This document shows, one piece after another, positions 25,281-33,654 of a stretch of DNA of 64,000 bases. Position 1 is the stretch's first letter; each line of letters opens with the position of its first letter. The notes beneath the pieces are model-generated. The model did not search any database, had not been told where the DNA came from, and was given only the letters and a program-made list of their open reading frames with translations. The position numbers and the translations under genes are program-made. Source of the DNA: JAFDZV01 sp048594725 (GTDB lineage Bacteria; Bacteroidota; Ignavibacteria; OLB7); NCBI GenBank assembly GCA_048594725.1, contig JBMDXA010000204.1, forward strand, positions 21,246 through 85,245. Reading direction: 5' to 3'.

Positions 25281-26348
25281 ATGGAACCGGATATTGAACT
25301 TGGACTCGACACCTTCGGAGATGTTACCCGCACCTCTGACGGCCGCGAGGTTTCGCATGCGCAGGTCATACGGGATGTCATCGACGAAGCCGTACTGGCC
25401 GACGAGCTGGGTATCGACTTCTTCGGCGTGGGCGAGCATCACCGCTCGGACTTCGTGATCTCCGCGCCGGAAGTCGTGCTGGCGGCCATCGCCGGCCGCA
25501 CGCAACGCATCCGTCTGGGCTCGGCCGTCACCGTGCTGAGTTCGGATGATCCCGTGCGTGTGTTCCAGCGATTCTCCACCCTGGATGCGGCCTCCGGCGG
25601 CCGTGCCGAGGTTATTCTCGGACGCGGCTCGTTCACCGAGTCGTTCCCGCTGTTCGGCTACGATCTCGAACAGTACTCGGCGCTTTTCGAGGAGAAGATT
25701 GCCCTGTTTGCCGCCCTGCTGGAGCAGGACCGCACCGGCGAGCCGGTGACGTGGAGCGGGCGGACCCGTGCGTCCTTGACGCAGCAACGGGTGTACCCGA
25801 CAACCGAACGTGGAACCCTGAAGACATGGGTGGGGGTGGGCGGAAGTCCCGAGTCGGTGCTGCGGGCAGCACGCTACGGGCTGCCGCTCATGCTTGCCAT
25901 CATCGGCGGTGACCCGAGGCGATTCGCTCCCTATGCCGCGCTGTATCGCCAGGAGCTTGAGCGGCGAGGGACCGCGCCGTTGCCGGTGGGGGTGCATTCG
26001 CCCGGCTATCTTGCCGAGACGGATGCGCAGGCACGCGAGGAGCTCTGGCCCGCCTACCGTGAGATGCGCAATCGCATCGGTGCCGAGCGAGGCTGGGGAC
26101 CAACCAGCCGGGCCGAGTTCGACAGGGAGATCGAGGCCGGCTCGTTGTACGTGGGATCGCCGGAGACCGTGGCCCGCAAAATCGCATCGACGGTGCGCGC
26201 GCTGGATCTCGCCCGGTTCGATCTCAAGTACAGCTCCGGACCGCTGGAGCCGGCACAGCTCAAACGGAGCATCGAACTGTACGGGCGCGAGGTCATCCCC
26301 CGCGTGCGTGAACTGCTGGGCGCACCGGCATCGGGCCAGGGAGCCTGA
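25281..26348 (+). CDS. Luciferase-like (LLM) flavin-dependent monooxygenase
   Basis: The 355-residue protein follows the bacterial luciferase-like TIM-barrel pattern. DELGIDFFGVGEHH near residue 45 is the typical strand 2 motif. APEVVLAAIAGRTQRIRLGSAVTVLSSDDPVRVFQRFSTLDAASGGR matches the family block that ends in the flavin-binding loop, followed by ILGRGSF. LYVGSPETVARKI near the C-terminus is also characteristic. It would use reduced FMN or F420 and O2 (or act as a dehydrogenase) on an unknown substrate. It is followed 167 bases later by an MFS transporter gene, a pairing common in Actinobacteria, so transfer is possible. Confidence 0.85.
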   Translation: MEPDIELGLDTFGDVTRTSDGREVSHAQVIRDVIDEAVLADELGIDFFGVGEHHRSDFVISAPEVVLAAIAGRTQRIRLGSAVTVLSSDDPVRVFQRFSTLDAASGGRAEVILGRGSFTESFPLFGYDLEQYSALFEEKIALFAALLEQDRTGEPVTWSGRTRASLTQQRVYPTTERGTLKTWVGVGGSPESVLRAARYGLPLMLAIIGGDPRRFAPYAALYRQELERRGTAPLPVGVHSPGYLAETDAQAREELWPAYREMRNRIGAERGWGPTSRAEFDREIEAGSLYVGSPETVARKIASTVRALDLARFDLKYSSGPLEPAQLKRSIELYGREVIPRVRELLGAPASGQGA

Positions 26349-26515
26349 GCCGGCCCGGCACAGGAGATCGCGTTTGTTATAGACAGCGCGGCAACGAATG
26401 ATGGAGATCTGTACGAACCCGGACTCTCGTAACGCCCACGCACTGTGAAAGGCCCGCAGCATAAAGCCTAGGGCCGGCTCATTGCGTTCTCCCCCAACCG
26501 GAACTAGAACCATCG

Positions 26516-27730
26516 ATGACAAGTTCGATAGAACGTGAGGCCCCGCCGGGAATGTCCCGCGGGCTCACTCTCCTCTTCGCGACAGCGGGAGGCGCAGCCG
26601 TGGGCAACCTCTACTGGGCGCAACCGCTCCTGAGCGATATCGCCGGCTCGCTTCGGATCCCGGCCGCCACGGCCGGCCTGCTGGTGACGGTCACGCAGGT
26701 GGGATACGCAGTCGGAGTCTTCCTCGTCGTCCCACTTGGTGACACCGTCAACCGGCGCCGCCTCATCCCCGCGATCATGATCTGCTCAGCGCTGGCACTC
26801 GGCGCCAGTGCGCTCGCCCCCACATTCGCCGTTCTGCTGGTCACCCTCGGTGCGGTCGGCCTGACCACCGTTACCGGTCAGCTGCTGACCCCTCTGGCCG
26901 GCGACCTTGCCAGGGACGATCAGCGGGGCCGCGTCGTCGGGACGGTCGCCTCGGGCCTGCTCACAGGTATCCTGATGTCGCGCACGATCAGCGGGCTGCT
27001 GGCGGATGCATTCGGATGGCGCGCCATCTATGTGGTGGCGGCGGTTGTGACGGTGATTCTGGCGCTGCTGCTGAGCCGTGCGCTGCCGGCCGTGCCGCCG
27101 CGCCCCGCCGTGCCCTACGGCAGACTGCTGGGCTCCGTTTTCGCGACCGTGCGCCAGCACCGCTCCGTGCAGGTCACCCTTGTACTCGGGGCAGCCGTAT
27201 TTTCGGTCTTCACGATGTTCTGGACGGGGCTGACATTTCTGCTGAGCGCACCACCATTCTCCTATTCGGCCACCCAGATCGGCCTTGTGGGCCTCGCCGG
27301 TCTCTCCGGTGCTCTGGCCGCCCAGCGCGCCGGGCAGCTGCACGACCGGGGATGGTCCGTGCCCGCGACGGGGGCCGGCCTCGCGCTTGCGCTCATCTCG
27401 CTGGCCGTGGCAGCTCTCGGCTCCACATCGATCATCCTCGTGCTCATCGCCGTAGTCCTGATCGATGTGGCGATCCAGGGAGTGAACGTGCTGAACCAGA
27501 CCAGGTTGTTCTCCATCGATGCCAGCGCCCGGAGCAGGCTCAACACGGCTTTTGTAGCGGGCAACTTCATCGGCGGCGCTATCGGATCGACCCTCGCGGG
27601 AGTTCTGTGGGGGCGCGGACGGTGGCTTGCGGTGATGCTCGGGGGTGGGACGCTGATCGTGTTCGCCCTGATCGTATGGCTTACCCAGCGAAGAGGAGCC
27701 TTGGCGGTGGGGCCGTCTCGCCCCTCCTGA
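26516..27730 (+). CDS. MFS transporter (12-helix, drug-efflux type)
   Basis: Twelve hydrophobic helices are readable over 404 residues. VPLGDTVNRRRLIPA between helices 2 and 3 is the MFS signature loop (G-D-x-x-x-R-R-x), and VVGTVASGLLTGILMSRTISG matches helix 5 of the proton-antiport drug-efflux group. It would sit in the inner membrane. It follows the monooxygenase gene in the same direction and may export its product or a related toxic compound. High GC and Ala/Val/Leu-rich composition are similar to actinobacterial homologues; no direct evidence of transfer. Confidence 0.88.
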   Translation: MTSSIEREAPPGMSRGLTLLFATAGGAAVGNLYWAQPLLSDIAGSLRIPAATAGLLVTVTQVGYAVGVFLVVPLGDTVNRRRLIPAIMICSALALGASALAPTFAVLLVTLGAVGLTTVTGQLLTPLAGDLARDDQRGRVVGTVASGLLTGILMSRTISGLLADAFGWRAIYVVAAVVTVILALLLSRALPAVPPRPAVPYGRLLGSVFATVRQHRSVQVTLVLGAAVFSVFTMFWTGLTFLLSAPPFSYSATQIGLVGLAGLSGALAAQRAGQLHDRGWSVPATGAGLALALISLAVAALGSTSIILVLIAVVLIDVAIQGVNVLNQTRLFSIDASARSRLNTAFVAGNFIGGAIGSTLAGVLWGRGRWLAVMLGGGTLIVFALIVWLTQRRGALAVGPSRPS

Positions 27731-27808
27731 GAGGAGCATCGCAAACGGAACCATCAGCATGGCGATACGACAGCGCCGAAGGCCCGGCACCTATTCAACC
27801 AGCATCTC

Positions 27809-28585
27809 ATGAAACGGGAATCGATTACAGGACTTCTTGTTCTGGCGGGGATCATCGCCGCCGGTATTCTGGTGATGTGCATCAGCGGCGGCATGCCGGA
27901 CGCCCCATCATCCGGGCCGGGAGGGCAGGCCCGCAGACCGCCGGATACGGCACGCTACGTGGATCTTGTGCTGCATCCGGATACGGCCGCGATCGGCATG
28001 TACTGGCGCGACGAGGAGGGGCGGAACATACGGAGCCTGGAGGCACTGCGCGGCTACATCGAGAGAAGCGGGAAACGGCTGCGATTCGCGACGAACGGAG
28101 GCATGTACCGGGAGGACCGCTCCCCCGCCGGACTGTTCATTCAGAACGGCCGGCCCCTCTCGCGGCTGAACACCGCCGACGGACCGGGAAACTTTCATCT
28201 GAAGCCCAACGGCGTGTTCCTGCTGCGAAACGATGGGAGCGCTGACGTGGTAACCACCGAAGAATTTCGCGACACCGGCAGCATCACCTTCGCCACGCAA
28301 TCCGGCCCGATGCTGCTGATCGGCGGGGCAACCCATCCGAAATTCAGACAGGACTCCGAGTGGCTCAACATCCGTAATGGCGTCGGCGTTCGTCCGGACG
28401 GCGCGGTCGTCTTCTCCATCTCGCAGATCCCGGTCACCTTCCATGAGTTCGCGGCCCACTTCAGGGAGATGGGATGCACCGATGCGCTCTACCTGGATGG
28501 CTTCGTCTCCCGTTGCTATCTGCCGGAGAAGGGCCTGGCGCAGCTCGACGGCGATTTCGGTGTGATGATCGGCGTGGCCGAATAA
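27809..28585 (+). CDS. Phosphodiester glycosidase (NAGPA/DUF2233)-family exported protein
   Basis: An N-terminal hydrophobic segment (ITGLLVLAGIIAAGILVMCI) serves as signal or anchor; the Cys in VMCISGG could be a lipid-attachment site. Motifs FATNGGMYREDRSPAGLF, GNFHLKPNGVFLL and the final LYLDGFVSR match the NAGPA-like domain of exopolysaccharide-associated phosphodiester glycosidases, including the Asn-Gly-Gly and Asp-Gly residues. Length 258 is normal for the single-domain form. It converges on the LodB-like gene with only 33 bases between stop codons. Confidence 0.8.
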   Translation: MKRESITGLLVLAGIIAAGILVMCISGGMPDAPSSGPGGQARRPPDTARYVDLVLHPDTAAIGMYWRDEEGRNIRSLEALRGYIERSGKRLRFATNGGMYREDRSPAGLFIQNGRPLSRLNTADGPGNFHLKPNGVFLLRNDGSADVVTTEEFRDTGSITFATQSGPMLLIGGATHPKFRQDSEWLNIRNGVGVRPDGAVVFSISQIPVTFHEFAAHFREMGCTDALYLDGFVSRCYLPEKGLAQLDGDFGVMIGVAE

Positions 28586-28618
28586 CCGAAGCGTCCCGGC
28601 ACCGGCCTCGGTTCGCCA

Positions 28619-29752
28619 TCACCCCTCCTGCGGCTCGGCGACCCTGGAGGAAGATGCAATCTCCATCTCCACCTCCTCTCCCTCTCCCCGCCATGCGTGC
28701 CGCCGTCTCCAGAACGGGCGATCGCTCCAGCGTTCCTCGGCCCGGTAGAACAGATCATGGTGACGCAGATAGGCCGCACGGATCTCCTCCAGCCGCGCCG
28801 TATAGGAGGCGATGGCCCCCGGCATGCCGGAGAGGGCCGCATCGATTGCGCGGCCTCCTCTGAGCCCGGCATACAGGGCATTGAAGATCCCCTGCGATGA
28901 GAGCGGATCGAACGAGAGGGCGGCATCTCCCATCGCCAGCCAGCCCTCGCCGGCGAAGCGGTCCAGCCGCGCACCGCACGCCTCGGTGCCGCGAGGCGGC
29001 GCCGGAAAGACTGCATCGCCCAGCATCCGGCGCACATGAACCGTGCGGGAGAGAAGCTCCTGCCAGGCACCGGGAGCCCGCAGTATCGGGGCGGCCTCCC
29101 CGGCATCCACATGCAGCGCCACCACCCGCGTTCCATCGGCCAGCCGCGAGGTGTACCACCAGCCATCCGGAGCAGACTCCACCAGGGTGCGGCTATCGCC
29201 GTTGTCGGTGGCTGGAACCGCCCAGCTATAGAGCGCCACCAGGTGCGGATCGCGCCGCCGCACCGCCCCGGCGTTCCGGGCCAGCGTGGCGCGGCGTCCG
29301 GTGGCATCCACCATCCACCGCGCGGAGATCGTTTCCCCGCCGCAGGTTATCATCCATCGGTCCTCATCTCTGGACGCTCCGCCCGCCCTCCCGCGCATCG
29401 CAACCGCCCCGGCAGCCAGGGCGGCCGCGCGAAGACCGGCATCGAACTTCGCCCGGTTCAGATGCCATCCCGGCCCATTCGGATCGCGGATGAAATCCAC
29501 CGCCGCCAGCTCCGCCGATCCCCATGCCGAGAGATTGCCGTACGAGAGCGCATGCCCTCCATGCTCCACTGCCGGCAGCAGGCCGAGATCGCGCAGCAGC
29601 GGGCGTGCGGCGCCGGGAAGCGATTCCCCGATCTTCCGCTCCTCGCCGATAGCGCTCTCCAGCAGCAGGACCCGGCGGCCCGCCCTGGCAAGTACCAGGG
29701 CGGCCACCGATCCGGCCGGCCCGGCGCCGGCTATCACCACATCCCAGATCAA
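28619..29752 (-). CDS. lodB: LodB-like FAD-dependent oxidoreductase
   Basis: The protein starts with a flavin-binding beta-alpha-beta loop (DVVIAGAGPAGSVAALVLA) and has KIGESLPGAARPLLRDLG, a motif shared by LodB proteins and flavin halogenases, and GWLAMGDAALSFDPLSSQGI, the second FAD site. Its gene directly follows the LodA-like gene. In Marinomonas, LodB is needed to build the cysteine tryptophylquinone cofactor of LodA. The LodA stop codon overlaps a TTG (TTGA at 29749-29752) giving a start right before WDVVIAGAG; this is preferred over ATG 29812, which would add 20 residues with no homology value. The arrangement implies translational coupling. LodB function is inferred from partner and motifs. 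Confidence 0.82.
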   Translation of the reverse strand: MIWDVVIAGAGPAGSVAALVLARAGRRVLLLESAIGEERKIGESLPGAARPLLRDLGLLPAVEHGGHALSYGNLSAWGSAELAAVDFIRDPNGPGWHLNRAKFDAGLRAAALAAGAVAMRGRAGGASRDEDRWMITCGGETISARWMVDATGRRATLARNAGAVRRRDPHLVALYSWAVPATDNGDSRTLVESAPDGWWYTSRLADGTRVVALHVDAGEAAPILRAPGAWQELLSRTVHVRRMLGDAVFPAPPRGTEACGARLDRFAGEGWLAMGDAALSFDPLSSQGIFNALYAGLRGGRAIDAALSGMPGAIASYTARLEEIRAAYLRHHDLFYRAEERWSDRPFWRRRHAWRGEGEEVEMEIASSSRVAEPQEG

Positions 29753-32700
29753 GGGCGTCTCCAGACGACTCTGATGCGCCGGAACTCCTCGAGCTGCTCG
29801 ACGCTCTCCCATCCGGCCTGTTCCAGACGGGTGCGGGGTTCGGCCGGAGCCTCTCCGCGCAGCATCGCGCCGACCCGTTCGGAGCTCCTGGCCTGCAGCA
29901 TCTGCTTGACCTCTCCCGGGAGCGACTCCACCATCATCACCGCCGGGAAATCCGGATCGTCATCGATCCCCGGCCGCGACTCCACGATCCCCATCTTTCC
30001 GAAGCTGGCGATCATCTGCATCATCTGCTCGGCCGCGGTTCCGGTGAGCGTGCGCACCCAGTTCTCGCGGTTGTTGTAGGCGGCTATCCGCTGCTCTCTC
30101 GGCAGGCTCTGGTCCATCACCGTCTCGTAATCCGCCTCGGTGAGCACCTGGTTGGGCACGCGTGCGGGCCAGAAGGTGGGGAGATAGGGATCGTATTCCA
30201 GGTCGTAGCCGGAGCGGCAGAACGCGGTATCCCCCTGCCACGGAAGGGCCATCCACCGGCTGATATCTCCCGGCGCCTGGGCGTAGAGCGGGCCGCCGGG
30301 CTGCATCACGATCTGCTGGGTGAGAGTATCGCCGTAGTCGGGCTCCGGATCACCGGCCGCGCGGTGCCTGATCCGGAATGGCGCCGAGTACATGGTGGTA
30401 TGGCGCATCGGCCAGGTCATCTCGCATCCCGGATGGAACGCATCGGCAAGGCAGAAATGGAGCGCAGCCTGATCGAGCATGGCAGGCTGTTCCTGAACCG
30501 GGACCTGCTCGATCGCATTGTAGGGATCGGCGCCGGGGTCCCAGTCGTTGACGAACTCCCCTTTCACCCAGAGCTCCAGCAGCCTGGCGCGCACATCCGA
30601 GAGCGCCAGGTTGTTGTTGGGAGCATCGGCCGAGAAGGAACCGTAGGCATCGCCGTAGATCCAGGGCCAGGTGCGGGGATCGTCCACCTTGTTGTTGGAG
30701 GGACGGAAGGCGTTGTAGACCTGCTGCCGCAGCTCGGCGTACGGATCGGCATACGGGTCGCTGCCGGCACCGGAGGCGGGACGATAGGCCAGCCTGGCGA
30801 TGAACTCGGGGTCCTCGAAATTCATCGGGCACCCCTGCCCGTACATCGTCGCGAAGCCCTTGTTCACCCATTGCAGGTTGGAGAGGCGGCGAAGCGCCGG
30901 GAGCACATCCTTGCTGAAGGATGCGGTCTGCGGGAAGGGAATCCACCCGCACTGCACATAGGAATCCACCAGCAGATCGTACAGCGTGCGCCATGCCACC
31001 ACATCGGGGGCGTAGTTCGGCGGGCCCACCGTCACCCAGGCCGGCTCCACCGGTATCGGGACGCCGGCGATGGAGACCGTGGCGCTCACCGGCCCGTCGG
31101 AGATATCGTCGTACCAGCCGTCGGCATTGTTGAAGCTGGGAGGATCATCGGGGTTGTAGACCGGCTTTCCCTCCGGCGAGGCGGAATGCCCCAGACCTCC
31201 CAGCACCAGGAGCCGTCCGGCATCGTCGGTGCGGATTTCGCCGAGCGGCACGGGAACGCCCATGAACGTGCCGGTGCTGAAATGATAATCGGCGCCGGAG
31301 GTGTTCTTGCCGGTGATGATCCGCGGTCCGGGGTCCACCACCAGCGAGTTGCGGTTGGCCCCCTTGAGCTTCGGGTTGCGCTTGGGCACCGACATGGTAA
31401 CAGCCTCGGGGATATCCAGAGCGGCCTGGAACTGGTACCACGCCGCCTTCTTGTTGGCGAGATGCGCCTGCCACTGGATATCGGCGCTATCGCTGGTAAG
31501 CTCCCCCACCACCTCGCCCGCGGCGTTGTAGCCGTAGATGCGGAAACGGGCGGCCTGCCGCTTGATGGCGCCGCTGGCGTCGCGGATGCTGTCGTAATCG
31601 GCGGGAGGATCGGTCACCTCCGGCCCGATGTAGTAGCCGTCGGGGGCGATGCTGTTGCCGATGCGCGCCACGCCGATACCCGGATGAATGGCGGCGCGGA
31701 CGATCGTGGTATCCTTCGCCTGCGGCCAGGTGGTATCGGGGCGGATCTGCTGCGGCTCGCCGATCGGCTGGCCGTTCACGTTCCGCCGCAGCGCCGCCGA
31801 AGCGCGGTAGACCACCTTGCGGGCATCGGCGATGCTCCCCACAGGCGCATTTTCCAGCAGCGTGCGCCAGGGATTGAACGAGAGCGATTCGCCGTAGTTG
31901 GACTGTCCGCGCGCGGTGATGTCCTGCGCCGGGAGGATCAGCGTAGCCACATGAATCGGCGGCGACTGCACCTCGCTCCAGGGAACCGTGGCCTCGTCCA
32001 GCGGCATCGTGGCCGGATCGGTCTGAAGCTGCACCATGAAGCGGAAGCGCGACTCCCCGTTCTTCAGCCGCGCCTCAAGATCCACACGGAGATAATCGGG
32101 ATCATCGTAGTCGGGGGCGGGTCCGGGGGGAACCACCTCCGGCTCCAGCTTGTACTTGCAGAAGCGCCCTTCGCCGAAATGGAACGGGATGGTGCTCCAG
32201 TAATCGGTGCCGAGCGTGGTGGGGACCACCTTCTCCATCTCGTCGAGGATCTCCTGGGTTCTGGGATGATCCTTCATCCATGTGTTGAACGCCTCGGAGC
32301 TTGTGAGCGAAGCCTTCGTAAAGGCGCACATGTCGTGCGCGTTGTTGACGAAGAAGACGTCCATGTTCTGGAACGTGAAGTCGGCGGTGATGGTCTGCTC
32401 CCCGGGGTCCAGCGCCTTGACCCCCTCCACGCCGAACAGCTTGATCCCCATGCCGACGGTGCTCTTGAAATCGGTCATGCCGTCGGGGATATCGCTGGAG
32501 AGACGGGCCCATACCTGATAGGAGGGATGCTGGCCGAAGAGCCCCACGCGCAGGCTTTCGTCGAGACCGGGGACGATCTCCAGACGGCCGTACGCCACGC
32601 CATGCAGGCGAAGGAACACGGGCCGCCGGGCGGGGCACTGCCCCTTCTGGATACGGCCGTACTGGACCATGTTCACGAACATCGTTTCCAGACAGCCGAT

Positions 32701-32766
32701 GGGGTCCGTGTCGCAATCGCATGGAGGAGGAGCGGCAGCATTCTCCGGTTGAGACAACTTGTGCAT
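29749..32766 (-). CDS. Fusion of a catalase-like heme domain and a LodA-like (quinoprotein amino acid oxidase family) domain
   Basis: The protein is about 1005 residues. Residues 15-345 follow the catalase-family pattern: PVFLRLHGVAYGRLEI (distal His), WARLSSDIPDG, STVGMGIKLFGVEGVKAL and FTFQNMDVFFV (distal Asn), ending in a NPWRTLLENAPVGSI block. From about 353 the sequence is LodA-like: AAIHPGIGVARIGNS, KRQAARFRIYGYNAAGEVV, HLANKKAAWYQFQAALDIP, NADGWYDDISDGPVSA and PAWVTVGPPNYAPDV. LodA enzymes oxidise amino acids and release H2O2, so a joined catalase-like domain is functionally suggestive. ATG 32766 is chosen (AGGA eight bases upstream); the frame is open to 32970. No signal peptide. The partner flavoprotein gene overlaps its stop. 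Confidence 0.85.
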   Translation of the reverse strand: MHKLSQPENAAAPPPCDCDTDPIGCLETMFVNMVQYGRIQKGQCPARRPVFLRLHGVAYGRLEIVPGLDESLRVGLFGQHPSYQVWARLSSDIPDGMTDFKSTVGMGIKLFGVEGVKALDPGEQTITADFTFQNMDVFFVNNAHDMCAFTKASLTSSEAFNTWMKDHPRTQEILDEMEKVVPTTLGTDYWSTIPFHFGEGRFCKYKLEPEVVPPGPAPDYDDPDYLRVDLEARLKNGESRFRFMVQLQTDPATMPLDEATVPWSEVQSPPIHVATLILPAQDITARGQSNYGESLSFNPWRTLLENAPVGSIADARKVVYRASAALRRNVNGQPIGEPQQIRPDTTWPQAKDTTIVRAAIHPGIGVARIGNSIAPDGYYIGPEVTDPPADYDSIRDASGAIKRQAARFRIYGYNAAGEVVGELTSDSADIQWQAHLANKKAAWYQFQAALDIPEAVTMSVPKRNPKLKGANRNSLVVDPGPRIITGKNTSGADYHFSTGTFMGVPVPLGEIRTDDAGRLLVLGGLGHSASPEGKPVYNPDDPPSFNNADGWYDDISDGPVSATVSIAGVPIPVEPAWVTVGPPNYAPDVVAWRTLYDLLVDSYVQCGWIPFPQTASFSKDVLPALRRLSNLQWVNKGFATMYGQGCPMNFEDPEFIARLAYRPASGAGSDPYADPYAELRQQVYNAFRPSNNKVDDPRTWPWIYGDAYGSFSADAPNNNLALSDVRARLLELWVKGEFVNDWDPGADPYNAIEQVPVQEQPAMLDQAALHFCLADAFHPGCEMTWPMRHTTMYSAPFRIRHRAAGDPEPDYGDTLTQQIVMQPGGPLYAQAPGDISRWMALPWQGDTAFCRSGYDLEYDPYLPTFWPARVPNQVLTEADYETVMDQSLPREQRIAAYNNRENWVRTLTGTAAEQMMQMIASFGKMGIVESRPGIDDDPDFPAVMMVESLPGEVKQMLQARSSERVGAMLRGEAPAEPRTRLEQAGWESVEQLEEFRRIRVVWRRP

Positions 32767-33654
32767 ACAGGTTTTCCTGGTGTTATGGATGATTGGGATG
32801 GGGGACTGGTCGGCCATCGAAGGACACTCGCACCGGGAACTGCCGGCCCCACCGGAGCTGACCTGATTGCTCCGGCGGCGGACGAAGCTGGCAGGGGGAG
32901 AAAGGGACACGCCCCTCGCCTCTGAATCCGGCCTCCACGCAATGCCGGCCCGTTCGACGATCGACAACATAGGCTATGAGGCTGGCGGGCCGGACACGAA
33001 AGGAGCCGGCCGGCTGGAGCCTTTGCCGGCAGACTTCACCGGCAGCGCGGCGACGGGAGAACCCACGGGCCAATCGGACCGGGAGGCTCCTTCGCGCGCT
33101 ATGTGCTACGGACGGGGGAACGATGAATGCTGGTTATGGTATGGTTCGGGATGATCCCGCTATCGGCGCCGAACGCGCGCAGCATGGGGTGGCGATACGA
33201 TGGTTCCGGACACGTATGGTAGTCACTGGCATGGCAACAGTCTGGCTCTATTGCAGTAGTCGGGCCGCACAGCCACAGGCGGGGGAGCTGCGCTCCCGGC
33301 GTGCGGGCTGGCCCGATGGCCGGCGGAGAGAAGGGATTATGATGGGCGCTCCCCGCCTGCCAGCCATAAGATAGAGGAGCATCGGGGCCATATCCAGTAC
33401 ATCATTGTGTACCCCCCCCTCCCGGCCGCTCATCCAACCGCCACGGCTATCGCACCGGCGTCACGCCTGCTCAATCATCCTTTCCGCCACGGCCTTCCCT
33501 ACCTAGTTTTCTTTCACCTTCGGGATGAGACCGGGGGCGCGGCATACAGGGAACGCGAAGACCGGCAGGGCGCACCTCTCGGCTGGAAGTTCGCTTCGCA
33601 GTTTCAGGCCCACCAGATGCCGCTCAAACCACAACTCACGGTATGGAGTATGCA
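32767..33654. other. Divergent intergenic region, no gene seen
   Basis: This 888-base spacer separates the catalase-LodA gene from the exported repeat-protein gene. Several short frames exist on both strands but none has motifs, a ribosome site or neighbour support. It presumably holds two promoters. Confidence 0.45.

Noticed and set aside
30364..32925. Plus-strand open frame of 853 codons opposite the catalase-LodA gene
   Set aside because: Shadow of the minus-strand gene, which has unmistakable LodA and catalase landmarks.
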